Below, piece by piece: positions 30,731 through 40,032 of a DNA stretch of 62,433 bases (position 1 is the first letter of the stretch; every line of letters begins with the position of its first letter). The position numbers and the translations under genes are program-made. The DNA comes from DATCMU01 sp036563245. Its GTDB lineage: Bacteria; Pseudomonadota; Alphaproteobacteria; Rhizobiales; Devosiaceae. Under the pieces are notes generated by a model. The model saw only the letters and a list, made by a program, of their open reading frames with translations, searched no databases and had not been told where the DNA came from. The DNA lies in the NCBI GenBank assembly GCA_036563245.1, contig DATCMU010000024.1:1-62433 (forward strand), read 5' to 3'.

Positions 30731-32509
30731 TTGACCTATCCGCAGATAGTCCTCTTCACCATCATAGCCCTGGTACTGGTCGGCCTGCTCTGGGGGCGCT
30801 GGCGATATGACCTTGTGGCCTTCGCCGCGCTGATGGTCGCGGTGATACTGGGCGCGGTTCCCTTCGAACACGCCTTTGACGGTTTCGGCAACGAAGCCAC
30901 GATCATCGTCGCGCTGGTCCTGGTCATATCCTCCGGTCTGAGCCGTTCCGGAGTGGTGGACCTGATTTCGCGCGCGGTTCTCGACCGGGACCGGTCGCCC
31001 GGCGGGCATATCGCCCTGTTCGGCAGCGTTGGCGCGGCGCTATCCGCCTTCATGAACAATGTCGCGACCCTTGCCCTTTTGATGCCTGTCGATGTGCAGG
31101 CGGCGCGCAAATCGGGGTGGCCGCCGCGCCGCACCCTGATGCCGCTTTCCTTTGCGACCATTCTGGGCGGGCTTGTCACCCTGATCGGTACGCCACCCAA
31201 TATCATCGTGGCCGCCTATCGAGGTGAGGCATTGGGCAGGCCGTTTGCCATGTTCGATTTCACGCCGGTCGGCCTTGCAGTCACTCTTGCCGGCCTGGCC
31301 TTCATCGTGTTGGGCGGGTGGCGGCTGATCCCCGACGGCACCAAGGACAAGAAGAGCCCTGCCGAGGAACTGCTGGCGATTTCCGACTACGTCTCCGAAC
31401 TCGTGGTGGCGGAGAAGTCGAAGGCAATCGGACAACCCATGAAGGCGCTCGATGCCATTGCCGAGGAAAACGACTGCGCCCTTTTGGGCCTGGTGCGGCG
31501 CGGGAAACGCCTGCCCGGCCGTGCCCGCAACGAAGAGGTCGCCAAGGGCGACCTGATCGTCGTCCAGGGCTCACCGGATGCGCTCAATGCGCTGGCCGGC
31601 GCCCTCGGGCTCGAGTTCCAGGGCAAGTCGAACCGCTCGGCGGAACTCACCGCCGCGATGAGTCTGAGCGAGGCGGTGGTCACCCGCGACAGCCGCCTGG
31701 TCGGGCGCACCGCGAACGAGGTGCAGATGCTTCGCGCGCACGGCGTGGCCCTTCTCGGCATTTCCCGCCGGGGCAAGGCGCGGCACGAGCGCGTCCGCCG
31801 AACGCCCATCGAGGCCGGCGATATTCTCCTGCTGCTCGGCGACGCGGAGGAAACCGCCGACGTCATCAATCGACTGGGGTGCCTGCCGCTCGCCGATGGG
31901 GCGCGGGCGGTGACCCGGCACGAGAAGGCGTGGCTGGCGGTTGGGTTGTTCGCCGCGGCCATCGGGTTCGCCGCGATCGGCCTCATCCATCTGCCCATCG
32001 CCCTGGGGCTTGTCGTGGTGGGTTACCTGGTGACTGGGGTCCTGCCTGTTCGCGAACTCTATGACAGCATCGAATGGCCGGTCGTGGTCCTGCTCGGATC
32101 GATGATACCGCTCGGCCAGGCGCTCGATTCAACCGGCGGCACGGCGTTGATCGCCAACGGCCTTGCCGCCTTGACCGCGGGCGCACCGTCCTGGGTGGCG
32201 CTCCTGATCCTGCTGGTCGTCACCATGACCCTTTCCGACGTGCTCAACAACACCGCGACCGCGGTGATTGGCGCACCGGTCGCCATCGACCTCGCGCACG
32301 CCCTGAATGCAAGCCCCGACGCCTTCCTCATGGCGGTCGCGGTCGGTGCAAGTTGCGCCTTCCTCACCCCGATCGGGCACAAGAACAACCTCTTGATCCT
32401 CGGTCCGGGCGGCTACGCGTTCGGCGATTATTGGCGCATGGGCCTGCCTCTGGAATTCGTCGTCGTCGCTGTTGCGCTGCCGGCCATTCTTGTGGTGTGG
32501 CCGCTCTGA
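30731..32509 (+). CDS. SLC13 family permease with two TrkA_C domains
   Basis: A 592-residue membrane transporter of the CitM/ArsB/DASS type. Hydrophobic segments at the N-terminal third include the SAFMNNVATLALLMP and LIGTPPNIIVAAYRG motifs. Two cytoplasmic TrkA_C (RCK_C) domains lie in the middle (about 215-385). The C-terminal third repeats the transport fold, with LNNTATAVIGAPVAIDLA. Family members carry sulfate, dicarboxylates or arsenite; the substrate is undetermined. Start TTG 30731 is the only good candidate. It is divergent from the ArsR operon, and might share that control region. Confidence 0.88.
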   Translation: MTYPQIVLFTIIALVLVGLLWGRWRYDLVAFAALMVAVILGAVPFEHAFDGFGNEATIIVALVLVISSGLSRSGVVDLISRAVLDRDRSPGGHIALFGSVGAALSAFMNNVATLALLMPVDVQAARKSGWPPRRTLMPLSFATILGGLVTLIGTPPNIIVAAYRGEALGRPFAMFDFTPVGLAVTLAGLAFIVLGGWRLIPDGTKDKKSPAEELLAISDYVSELVVAEKSKAIGQPMKALDAIAEENDCALLGLVRRGKRLPGRARNEEVAKGDLIVVQGSPDALNALAGALGLEFQGKSNRSAELTAAMSLSEAVVTRDSRLVGRTANEVQMLRAHGVALLGISRRGKARHERVRRTPIEAGDILLLLGDAEETADVINRLGCLPLADGARAVTRHEKAWLAVGLFAAAIGFAAIGLIHLPIALGLVVVGYLVTGVLPVRELYDSIEWPVVVLLGSMIPLGQALDSTGGTALIANGLAALTAGAPSWVALLILLVVTMTLSDVLNNTATAVIGAPVAIDLAHALNASPDAFLMAVAVGASCAFLTPIGHKNNLLILGPGGYAFGDYWRMGLPLEFVVVAVALPAILVVWPL

Positions 32510-32608
32510 CCCCGGCAACTGCGACGATTTGAAGCCCCAAACCCGGTGCGGACGGGTCTATGGTCCGCCCCGCAAACCTTGCCTGTCCAATTCGTGATTG
32601 TCCGTCTC

Positions 32609-33250
32609 ATGCCTTCATCAAGCTTCTTCCCGGCCAATGGCGCGCTGCTCACCCGCCGATCCGTGCTGCTCGGTGCCGCGATACTCGGCGTCGGCGCCCT
32701 CGCAGCCTGCGGCAATGAGGCCTCAAGGCCCTTCAACAATACCGATGTCACGGGGGCCGTGCCCGATTTCGCTTTCCAGATGACGCGGGTCGATGACGGT
32801 GCCGAGGTAACCGCCTCCGACTACCTGGGAAAGGTCACCCTGCTCTATTTCGGCTATACTTTCTGCCCTGACATTTGCCCCACCACGCTCGCCAATGTGG
32901 CCGAGATCCTCGGCAAGCTGGGCAAGGATGCGACGAATGTGCGGTTCCTCTTCGTCACCGTCGATCCGAATCGCGACACACCGGAAGTCCTCAAGGCATA
33001 TGTCGATGCCTTCGGCGACCAGGTCGACGGGCTGCGCGGCACACCGGACCAGCTCACCGAGCTGGCGCGCCGCTATCGGGTCTCCTACTCGGTCACCCCG
33101 AAGGGCGACGGTTTCGACGTCACCCATTCCTCGGCGATCTATGTGTTCGACAAGAAGGGCAAGGCACGGCTTCTGGTGTCGTCGCTGGGCACCGCAAAGC
33201 CAGAGATCGATGGTACCGTGGACGATCTCAGGCGCCTCGCCGGCGCCTGA
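32609..33250 (+). CDS. SCO1/SenC family copper-binding protein
   Basis: A 213-residue membrane-anchored thioredoxin-fold protein that helps load copper into the CuA site of cytochrome oxidase. It has an N-terminal signal with a twin-arginine-like TRRSVLLG and a lipobox ending at C34 (LAAC). The copper ligands are C86 and C90 in FCPDICP, plus H173 in DVTHSS. The start is ATG 32609; a longer frame adds no family sequence. It is convergent with the PCuAC and CtaG genes, all concerned with oxidase copper. Confidence 0.93.
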   Translation: MPSSSFFPANGALLTRRSVLLGAAILGVGALAACGNEASRPFNNTDVTGAVPDFAFQMTRVDDGAEVTASDYLGKVTLLYFGYTFCPDICPTTLANVAEILGKLGKDATNVRFLFVTVDPNRDTPEVLKAYVDAFGDQVDGLRGTPDQLTELARRYRVSYSVTPKGDGFDVTHSSAIYVFDKKGKARLLVSSLGTAKPEIDGTVDDLRRLAGA

Positions 33251-33276
33251 TCCGCGTCCTTGGGGTCACGTTTTCT

Positions 33277-33744
33277 TCAGTTGCCCGCCGGACCTTTCAC
33301 GGGAAATTCGGCCGTCAGGCTGCTGCCGTCGCCGAAGGTCAGCGTGAACGGCACCTTGGCGCCGATCTTCATCGCTTCGGTCGGGGCCATGCACATGACG
33401 TGATAACCGGCAGGCGCGAAGCTCAGCGTGCCATGCGCGGGCACGTCGACCGACTTGACCATCACCATCTTGTCAGTACCGTTTTCCCGCACGCTCTGGT
33501 GCAGCATGGCCGAGCCGCAGGCGGGTGAACTCGCCCCGGTCAGGATTGCCGCGCTGTCGCTGTCGTTTGAGAGGGTGAAGTAACCCGCGGCCGGGCGGGA
33601 CGGCACGATCATGCGGACCCATGCGTCGGAGATGCTGATGCCGGCCGGTTCGGCAGCGATGGCCCCGCCGCCCGCAAGGCTTGCCACCAGGAGGCTAGCG
33701 GCCAGTCCAGGCGCTTGAAGAAATGACATGTTCATGGTCCGCAT
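33277..33744 (-). CDS. periplasmic copper chaperone PCuAC
   Basis: A 155-residue exported chaperone delivering Cu(I) to cytochrome oxidase. After a signal peptide come the PCuAC ligands in order: M-L-H (SAMLHQS), then a methionine-rich strand (KMVMV), then H and M (YHVMCM). Start ATG 33744 follows an AAGGA and lies within the 3' end of the upstream ctaG-like gene, an overlap of about 50 bases indicating coupled translation. Later ATGs at 33735 and 33729 are possible. Confidence 0.93.
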   Translation of the reverse strand: MRTMNMSFLQAPGLAASLLVASLAGGGAIAAEPAGISISDAWVRMIVPSRPAAGYFTLSNDSDSAAILTGASSPACGSAMLHQSVRENGTDKMVMVKSVDVPAHGTLSFAPAGYHVMCMAPTEAMKIGAKVPFTLTFGDGSSLTAEFPVKGPAGN

Positions 33745-34693
33745 TGTCGTCTTGTTCCTTGAGCTGGGATTCATCGAAACGGCGCATATTGTCGAGGACC
33801 ACGAGCAGGGCGATGACGCTCATCATCGCCGCCGGAATCCAGATGATAAGGCCACCATATTGCTGGTCGTCATATGGCCCGATCGAGGGGTAGATGCGGC
33901 CGCACCACGAATAGAAGGCGTACAGATCGCGCCCCGCGAAGGTGATGATGGCGCCAAGGGCGATCTGCGGCATCATCACGCCAACCGCCACCATCGCCCG
34001 CGTGGCAAAACTCGCCCGGGCCAGCGGCCGACCGCGCGGATCGAGCACCATCGCCCAGAACAGCAGGCCATCCACCACCATCGACCAGTTCATCACATTG
34101 TAGAGAACCGGATCGAGCATGGCGCGGAAGTGAATGGCCGGAACCAGCCACAACGCCACCAGGCCGACAAACAGAAGCGCGGCAATGAATGGCTGCTGGA
34201 TCACCGCCATCACCACGCGAACAGGCCTTGCGCGGGCAATCGAAAGAATCGGCTGTGGCAGGCCCTTCGCCAGCACCGGCCCCGGACAGCTCAGCGCGAC
34301 AAGGAACGGCCCCAGATGATGCATGACGATGTGCTGGATACGGTTGATGAAGAACATGTGCTCGGCAAGGTACTCGAACCGTGTCTGCAGCACGGTGTAG
34401 AGCGCCCCGACCCCGATCAGGAACACGGCCTGCCGCCAGAATGCGGGTCTCTCGCCGGCCGGCATGCGCAACAGACCGCGCCCGTACCAGTAGAGGCTGA
34501 GGGTCGCTGCACCGAACCAAAGCGGCGAGAACTCCCATGGCGCCCAGACCGGAAGGCCAGCGGCATGGAATCGGTCGCCCCACCAGACCAGCACGCCAAG
34601 CAGGGCAAGACCGGCATAGGCAAGCGCATCCCGGCGCCCACTGCCAGGGGCAGACGCGGCAAGCTCATCGGGAAATATTCGAACGGACGACAA
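33695..34693 (-). CDS. CtaG_caa3-type cytochrome c oxidase assembly protein
   Basis: A polytopic membrane protein of about 332 residues with around seven hydrophobic segments, matching the caa3-type CtaG family: QTRFEYLAEHMFFINRIQHIVMHHLGP, then VLYNVMNWSMVVDGLLFW and the late GPYDDQQYGGLIIWIPAAMMS. This family is unrelated to the Cox11-type CtaG although it shares the name. TTG 34693 is chosen for its AAAGGG site; an ATG at 34759 would add 22 unlikely residues. It overlaps the PCuAC gene and probably shares its transcript. Confidence 0.88.
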   Translation of the reverse strand: MSSVRIFPDELAASAPGSGRRDALAYAGLALLGVLVWWGDRFHAAGLPVWAPWEFSPLWFGAATLSLYWYGRGLLRMPAGERPAFWRQAVFLIGVGALYTVLQTRFEYLAEHMFFINRIQHIVMHHLGPFLVALSCPGPVLAKGLPQPILSIARARPVRVVMAVIQQPFIAALLFVGLVALWLVPAIHFRAMLDPVLYNVMNWSMVVDGLLFWAMVLDPRGRPLARASFATRAMVAVGVMMPQIALGAIITFAGRDLYAFYSWCGRIYPSIGPYDDQQYGGLIIWIPAAMMSVIALLVVLDNMRRFDESQLKEQDDNADHEHVISSSAWTGR

Positions 34694-34831
34694 GAAACTG
34701 ACCCTTTCGGGCCGGATGGGGACACCGGCCCTCAGACATTGACCGCGGCCGACGAACAATCCGGCCGGACGCGCGCAAATGCATACGCCCTGAAGGCCGA
34801 TCCGGCCAGCGCGCGTATGGTCGCGGCGGCG

Positions 34832-35836
34832 CTAGCCGTTGCTCCCGGAGCCGCCCTCGGACTGGCCGCCGCCACCGAAGAGCCCGCCCCAGAAGCCTGA
34901 CCAGGTGTTGGAGATCGCCTCGCCGCGCGCCTTGGCCTCTGCTTCGGCCTGCGCCTTGGCCGCGGCGGCCTCGGCCGCCTTCTGTTTTGCCGCCGCCTCG
35001 TCGGCGAGTGCGACCTTGACGGCGGAGTCGTCGGCTGCCTGCTTGGCATTCAATGCCGCCACGAGCGACGAATCGTAGCTCAGGTTCGGGCAGGGCGCGG
35101 TCGCGTCGAGCGGCTTGCCGTCCGGCGTGGCGGCATCGAACACATACTTGCGGTCGCAGACGTCCCATGTGGCCGGCTTGCGGGTGATTTCGAAGATATC
35201 GTAACCGGTCTTGAGGTTCCGCCAGAAATCCATGTTCGGATTGGACTGGTGACGCGCGATGTTCTCGGGCGTCATGCGGAACGGATAGATCTCGAGCGAG
35301 AAGCTGTTGTTGCCACCCGCAAGGGATTCGCGGGCCAGGGCATAGATCTCCGCGATCTCCTCGTCGGTCATCGCATAGCAGCCGCGCGACGAGCAATCGC
35401 CATGCACCATCAGGTTCGAGCCGGTCCGTCCATAGGCCCGGTCGAACTTGTTCGGAAAGCCGGTGTTGAAGGCAAGGTAATAATTCGATTTCGGATTCAT
35501 CAGTCCGCGACTGATCGAATAGAACCCTTCCGGAGACTGGCGGTCGCCTTCCTTGATCTTGGGTCCTAGATCGCCGGACCAGGCGCAAATCTTGTAGCTG
35601 TTGAAGAGCTTGTAGGTGCCCGCCGACGTCTGCTTCCAGACCTCAAGCTGCGATTCTTCCTTGAAGATCCGCACCAGCATCGGCGCGCCGGGCGACGATT
35701 GCATCCCGCTCAGCCTGGCCTTGACGCTGCCGGAAAGGGGAACCTGCGCGCGCTGGTCGAAGCCCAGATCGTTACAGGCCGCGACCGCACCGATCAGCAG
35801 CAGCAACACGCCCAGTCGCGCAAGCCTTGCAAACAT
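34832..35836 (-). CDS. L,D-transpeptidase family lipoprotein
   Basis: A 334-residue YkuD-fold protein predicted to cross-link peptidoglycan or attach proteins to it. The lipobox ends at C21 (AVAAC). The catalytic motif is H145-G-D-C-S-S-R-G-C153 (HGxxxSxGC). After the catalytic domain there is an Ala/Lys/Glu-rich probable coiled coil (about 265-305), then a Gly/Trp/Ser-rich tail (WSGFWGGLFGGGG). This accessory C-terminus is long for the family. It stands as a single gene between the ctaG-like gene and accA. Confidence 0.88.
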   Translation of the reverse strand: MFARLARLGVLLLLIGAVAACNDLGFDQRAQVPLSGSVKARLSGMQSSPGAPMLVRIFKEESQLEVWKQTSAGTYKLFNSYKICAWSGDLGPKIKEGDRQSPEGFYSISRGLMNPKSNYYLAFNTGFPNKFDRAYGRTGSNLMVHGDCSSRGCYAMTDEEIAEIYALARESLAGGNNSFSLEIYPFRMTPENIARHQSNPNMDFWRNLKTGYDIFEITRKPATWDVCDRKYVFDAATPDGKPLDATAPCPNLSYDSSLVAALNAKQAADDSAVKVALADEAAAKQKAAEAAAAKAQAEAEAKARGEAISNTWSGFWGGLFGGGGQSEGGSGSNG

Positions 35837-35942
35837 CTTTCAGCTATCCGTTCTTGTCCCCGGACACCCTAACGCGGTCATGGTTAAACTGCGGTAACGA
35901 GGCCCGCCTTGCGACCCCCCCGCGGCAAGCCGATCCACCGCG

Positions 35943-36914
35943 TCAGCGCCCGGCCGTCTCCAGCGCAGTGCCCATTGCAAGGAACTTCTCGCGCCGGTGT
36001 TCGCGGACTTCGAGCCGCGTCATCGACCCCGGAAAAGCCTTGAGGAAGCCCTCGATTTCCGCCGCCGTCGATTTCATCACCTCTTCGGCATGGCGATGTG
36101 CGCCGCCGACGGGTTCGGTGATGATGCCGTCGATCACGCCGAAAGCCAACAGGTCCTGTGCGGTGATTTTCATGTTGGTCGCCGCCTCCTGCGCCTTGGC
36201 CGCATCGCGCCACAGGATCGACGCCGAGGCCTCGGGAGACGCCACCGCATAGATCGAGTGTTCCAGCATCAGCACCCTGTTGCAGGTGGCAATCGCGATC
36301 GCCCCGCCCGAGCCGCCCTCGCCGATAACGATGGAGATATTGGGCACCCCGATTTCAAGGCATTTTTCCGTGGAGCGCGCTATGGCTTCGGCCTGCCCGC
36401 GCTCCTCCGCCCCGATTCCGGGATAGGCGCCGGACGTGTCGATGAACGAGAGCACAGGCAGATTGAACCGGTCCGCAAGTTCCATGATGCGCACCGCCTT
36501 GCGGTAGCCTTCGGGACGCGCCATGCCGAAATTGTGCCGGAGGCGGGTTTCGGTGTCCGACCCCTTTTCCTGTCCCAGTATGGCGACCGCCTGTCCGTTG
36601 AAGCGCGCGAAGCCGGCCTGGATGGCGGCATCTTCGGCAAATTTCCGGTCGCCGGCCAGAGGAGTGAATTCGGTGAAAAGCTGCTTCACGTAGTCGGAGA
36701 AATGCGGACGCTGCGGATGCCTTGCAACCTGCGTCTTCTGCCAGGGGGTTAGGCGCTTGTAGATGTCGCGCAGGGCTTCTTCGGCGCGCTGCTGAAGCCG
36801 CGTCACTTCCTCGTCGATCGACACGGCCTGATCGGTCGTGGCAAGCGATTTCAACTCCTGGATCTTGCCCTGAAGCTCGGCAACCGGCTTTTCGAAATCG
36901 AGATAAGTCTGCAT
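35943..36914 (-). CDS. accA: acetyl-CoA carboxylase carboxyltransferase subunit alpha
   Basis: Alpha subunit of the carboxyltransferase that makes malonyl-CoA for fatty-acid synthesis. It has 323 residues, starting YLDFEKPVAELQGKI, with the crotonase-like core (ARPEGYRKAVRIMELADRFNLPVLSFIDTSGAYPG) and the SIVIGEGGSGGAIAI oxyanion region. The length and order are standard. It lies after xerD on the same strand, with a 184-base gap (36915-37098) that shows no gene. Confidence 0.97.
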   Translation of the reverse strand: MQTYLDFEKPVAELQGKIQELKSLATTDQAVSIDEEVTRLQQRAEEALRDIYKRLTPWQKTQVARHPQRPHFSDYVKQLFTEFTPLAGDRKFAEDAAIQAGFARFNGQAVAILGQEKGSDTETRLRHNFGMARPEGYRKAVRIMELADRFNLPVLSFIDTSGAYPGIGAEERGQAEAIARSTEKCLEIGVPNISIVIGEGGSGGAIAIATCNRVLMLEHSIYAVASPEASASILWRDAAKAQEAATNMKITAQDLLAFGVIDGIITEPVGGAHRHAEEVMKSTAAEIEGFLKAFPGSMTRLEVREHRREKFLAMGTALETAGR

Positions 36915-37098
36915 CCCACCTGCCCGCGACGTTTCAACTCAGCACAAATGACAACGGGTAGCCCACGCGTACCGCCGCCTCAGCAGCCGGCCCCCAGCGT
37001 TTGTGCCCCACGCATACTGCCCCCGCAGCAAAAGGTCAAAACCGAAGGCCCATTGCTCAGCCAAAGTGGCGGGAACGTGGCGGCGAAGCCCGGGCCTG

Positions 37099-38025
37099 TC
37101 AAGTTGCTTCATCTTCGTTGAGGGGATGGGCATCCTCCACCATCTGCCGCAGGCGCTCGTCGAGCACATGGGTGTAGATCTGGGTGGTCGAGATATCGGC
37201 ATGGCCGAGCAGGGTCTGCACCACCCGCAAATCCGCCCCGCGCTGCAACAGGTGGCTCGCAAAGGCATGACGCAACACATGCGGCGACACGCGGGCCGCG
37301 CCGATCCCCGCGCGCGCGGCAAGGCCCTTGAGTTCGCGCGCGAATACCTGCCGGCTCAAATGGCCATCTGCGCCATCCGCGGGAAACAGGAATGCCGATG
37401 GTGGCGCCGAGGCGAGCCATGCTTGCAAGGCGGTGCGCGACGCCCCGTTCAGCGGCACCACCCGCTCGCGCCCCCCCTTCCCGCTGATCGTGAGGTAATT
37501 CGCCTCGCGCATGACCGCCGCGCGCCTCAGCGATACCAGTTCGCCCACCCGCATGCCCGTTGCGTAGAGCAGTTCGAGCAGGGTCTGCAGCCGCAAGGCC
37601 AGTCGCCGTGCATCCCCTTCGCTCAGCTCCACCATGCGCTGGGCTTCACGAAGCAGGCGATCGACCTCCTCGACCGACAGGACCTTGGGCAGGGCCCGGG
37701 GCGATTTCGGCGACGCCACGATCCGCGTTGGGTCGTCCTTGCGGATGCCCTCGGCGGCAAGAAAGCGATGAAACTGGCGGATCGCGCTCAACCGTCTTGC
37801 AACCGACGACGGCGCAAGTCCATCGGCGGCAAGCCGTTCCAGATAGGCGTTGACCACGGCCCTGTCAGCTACCGCCACGCCCCCCTTCGACGCCGCGAAC
37901 GCCACGTAGTCGCCCAGGTCCCGGCCATACGCCTCCAGCGTGTTCCTGGCCGCGCCGCGCTCGGCGCTCATCATCTCGAGGAATGCGCCGACCAGTTCGC
38001 CGTCGGCGCCGTGCACCTCAGCCAC
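37099..38025 (-). CDS. xerD: site-specific tyrosine recombinase XerD
   Basis: Chromosome-dimer resolution recombinase that acts at dif with XerC. At 308 residues the full tyrosine-recombinase set is present: R159 (GMRVGEL), K183 (SGKGGRER), H249 and R252 (HVLRHAF), H275 (LLGHADI) and the nucleophile Y284 (QIYTHV). The start is GTG 38025, which overlaps the stop of the small upstream membrane-protein gene by 8 bases. Chromosomal context next to accA and aroK marks it as the housekeeping enzyme, not a mobile integrase. Confidence 0.94.
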   Translation of the reverse strand: MAEVHGADGELVGAFLEMMSAERGAARNTLEAYGRDLGDYVAFAASKGGVAVADRAVVNAYLERLAADGLAPSSVARRLSAIRQFHRFLAAEGIRKDDPTRIVASPKSPRALPKVLSVEEVDRLLREAQRMVELSEGDARRLALRLQTLLELLYATGMRVGELVSLRRAAVMREANYLTISGKGGRERVVPLNGASRTALQAWLASAPPSAFLFPADGADGHLSRQVFARELKGLAARAGIGAARVSPHVLRHAFASHLLQRGADLRVVQTLLGHADISTTQIYTHVLDERLRQMVEDAHPLNEDEAT

Positions 38026-38164
38026 CGAGCAGGTCCTTGACCGGAACGCGCACCGTGATGTCCTTCTGGCCCGGGTCGACGAACACGGAGAGCGCCACCA
38101 TTCCGGCAAAGACCAGGCCGGCAAGGAAGACGACAACAACGAGGAATCGGATCAGTGAAGGCAT
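38018..38164 (-). CDS. small single-span membrane protein upstream of xerD
   Basis: A short protein of 48 residues from ATG 38164 (66 if translation begins further upstream). It has one hydrophobic helix (IRFLVVVVFLAGLVFAGMVAL), a short DPGQKD turn and a terminal TVRVPVKDLLGG. I do not recognise a named family. The 8-base overlap with xerD suggests a real translated gene coupled to the recombinase. The N-terminus faces the cytosol by the positive-inside rule, with a short periplasmic tail. Confidence 0.65.
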   Translation of the reverse strand: MPSLIRFLVVVVFLAGLVFAGMVALSVFVDPGQKDITVRVPVKDLLGG

Positions 38165-38282
38165 GTGTGCGAGTGGCTCGAACTGGTTGTGCCCCTCGTT
38201 GTCTCCCATTTGCGCCAACCGATCAAGTTTGGCGGCAGCTCAGCGCGCTCCTTGACAAGCGCCACGCCGACCGCTTCAAGGC

Positions 38283-38924
38283 ATGATGCTCGGACAATGG
38301 GGAACTCAGCTTGTGCAGCGCGCGCAGACCGACGCTTCAAAGGCCATCGCCCAACACGTCACGGAGCGGCTGTCCGGCCGCCCCATAGTGCTGATCGGAA
38401 TGATGGGCGCGGGCAAGACGACCGTCGGTCGTCGGGTCGCAGCGCGCCTGGGCCTGAATTTCGTCGACAGCGACGCCGAGATCGAGCGCGCCGCCAACAT
38501 GACCATCCCCGAGATCTTCGAGACCCATGGGGAAGAGGATTTCCGCACCGGCGAGGCCCGCGTGATTGCGCGCCTGCTCAAGGATGGGCAGTCCGTGATC
38601 GGCACCGGTGGCGGCGCGTTCATCAATCCCGACACGCGGGCGCTGATCGCGGAGAATGCGATCTCCGTGTGGCTCAAGGCCGATCTCGACCTTCTTTTTG
38701 AACGGGTCTCGCGCCGTTCCAACCGGCCGCTGCTGAAAACGTCCGACCCCAAGAAGACACTCAAGGAATTGATTGACCGGCGCTATCCGGTCTATGCGCT
38801 CGCCGATATCACGGTCGTGTCGCGTGACGAGCCGCACGACCTGATTGCCGCGGATGTCATCGCCGCGGTGGATGCTTTTCTCTCCCCGGACGCCGCAAAG
38901 GACGATACCGCAGATGCCCGCTAG
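38283..38924 (+). CDS. aroK: shikimate kinase
   Basis: Phosphorylates shikimate in the chorismate pathway. The P-loop is GMMGAGKTTVG (K45), with the shikimate-binding DSDAEIE, GEEDFR and GTGGGAF segments following in family order and the RPLL lid motif. There are about 30 extra N-terminal residues compared with E. coli AroK, typical of alphaproteobacteria. It is divergent from xerD and overlaps aroB by 11 bases. Confidence 0.96.
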   Translation: MMLGQWGTQLVQRAQTDASKAIAQHVTERLSGRPIVLIGMMGAGKTTVGRRVAARLGLNFVDSDAEIERAANMTIPEIFETHGEEDFRTGEARVIARLLKDGQSVIGTGGGAFINPDTRALIAENAISVWLKADLDLLFERVSRRSNRPLLKTSDPKKTLKELIDRRYPVYALADITVVSRDEPHDLIAADVIAAVDAFLSPDAAKDDTADAR

Positions 38925-40032
38925 CGACCCCACGAGCGTATCCGTCGATCTTGGAGAGCGCAGCTACGACATCGTCATCGGGCACGCTCTGCTCGACACG
39001 GCCGGAGAAAGCCTGGCGCGCCTTTTCCCGGGCCGCCGCTTCGGCATTGTCACCGATACCGAGGTCGCAAGGGCCCAGCTGCCACGCCTTGCCGCTGCGC
39101 TCGATGCGCAGGGGCTCGCCTATCAGGTTGTCACGGTCCCCAATGGCGAGGCCTCCAAGTCGTTCGCCCGGCTGGAGGAAGTCGTCGACGGACTGCTCGC
39201 CGCCCGCCTGGAGCGCAGTGATCTGGTGCTGGCGCTCGGCGGAGGCGTGATCGGGGATCTCGCCGGCTTTGCAGCCGCCATTACCCGGCGCGGCATGGAT
39301 TTCGTCCAGATCCCCACATCTCTGCTGGCCCAGGTCGACAGCTCGGTTGGCGGCAAGACCGGCATCAACACCCCCCGCGGCAAGAATCTCGTCGGCGCGT
39401 TCTTCCAGCCAAGGCTGGTGCTGGCCGATCTCGACACCCTCGACACCCTGCCCGAGCGCCAGTTTCGCGCAGGCTACGCGGAAGTCGTCAAATACGGCCT
39501 GATCGACGACGAGGGCTTCTATTTCTGGCTTGAAGAAAACCGGCCCGGGATCTTTGCCGGCGGACCGGCCCGCGCCGAGGCGATTGCCCGCTCGTGCCGC
39601 GCCAAGGCCCGCGTCGTCGCCGCCGACGAGCGCGAATCCGGCGCGCGCGCCCTGCTCAACCTTGGTCACACTTTCGGGCACGCGCTGGAGGCCGCAACCG
39701 GGTATTCGGACCGCCTTCTGCATGGCGAGGGCGTCGCCATCGGCATGATACTGGCGCACGGTTTCTCCGCACGTCTGGGACTGGCGCCTTCCCAGGACAC
39801 ATCCCGGATCGCCGGCCATTTGCAATCCGCCGGCCTGCCCACCACATTGTCCGACATTCCAGGCGACCTTCCGCCAACCGACAGGCTGATGGAACTGATC
39901 GCGCAGGACAAGAAAGTGACGCGGGGCAAACTTACCTTCATCCTCACCCGGGGAATCGGCAAGGCCTTCGTCGAACGCGATGTCGATCCGGCTGCCGTCG
40001 CCGCATTCATAGAGGAGGAACGCACGAAGTGA
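38914..40032 (+). CDS. aroB: 3-dehydroquinate synthase
   Basis: Second step of the shikimate pathway; NAD- and metal-dependent. It has 372 residues with the GGGVIGDLAGFAA dinucleotide region, the PTSLLAQVDSSVGGKTGIN motif, and metal ligands in the E..KYGLI, LNLGHTFGHALE and LHGEGVAIGM segments. It starts 11 bases inside aroK and ends in a GTGA overlap with the CorC-type gene, so the three genes are coupled. Confidence 0.96.
   Translation: MPASDPTSVSVDLGERSYDIVIGHALLDTAGESLARLFPGRRFGIVTDTEVARAQLPRLAAALDAQGLAYQVVTVPNGEASKSFARLEEVVDGLLAARLERSDLVLALGGGVIGDLAGFAAAITRRGMDFVQIPTSLLAQVDSSVGGKTGINTPRGKNLVGAFFQPRLVLADLDTLDTLPERQFRAGYAEVVKYGLIDDEGFYFWLEENRPGIFAGGPARAEAIARSCRAKARVVAADERESGARALLNLGHTFGHALEAATGYSDRLLHGEGVAIGMILAHGFSARLGLAPSQDTSRIAGHLQSAGLPTTLSDIPGDLPPTDRLMELIAQDKKVTRGKLTFILTRGIGKAFVERDVDPAAVAAFIEEERTK

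Noticed and set aside
37099..38025. XerD as the integrase of a second mobile element
   Set aside because: It sits in a conserved housekeeping context (accA, aroK), has XerD length and motifs, and no flanking repeats were seen.
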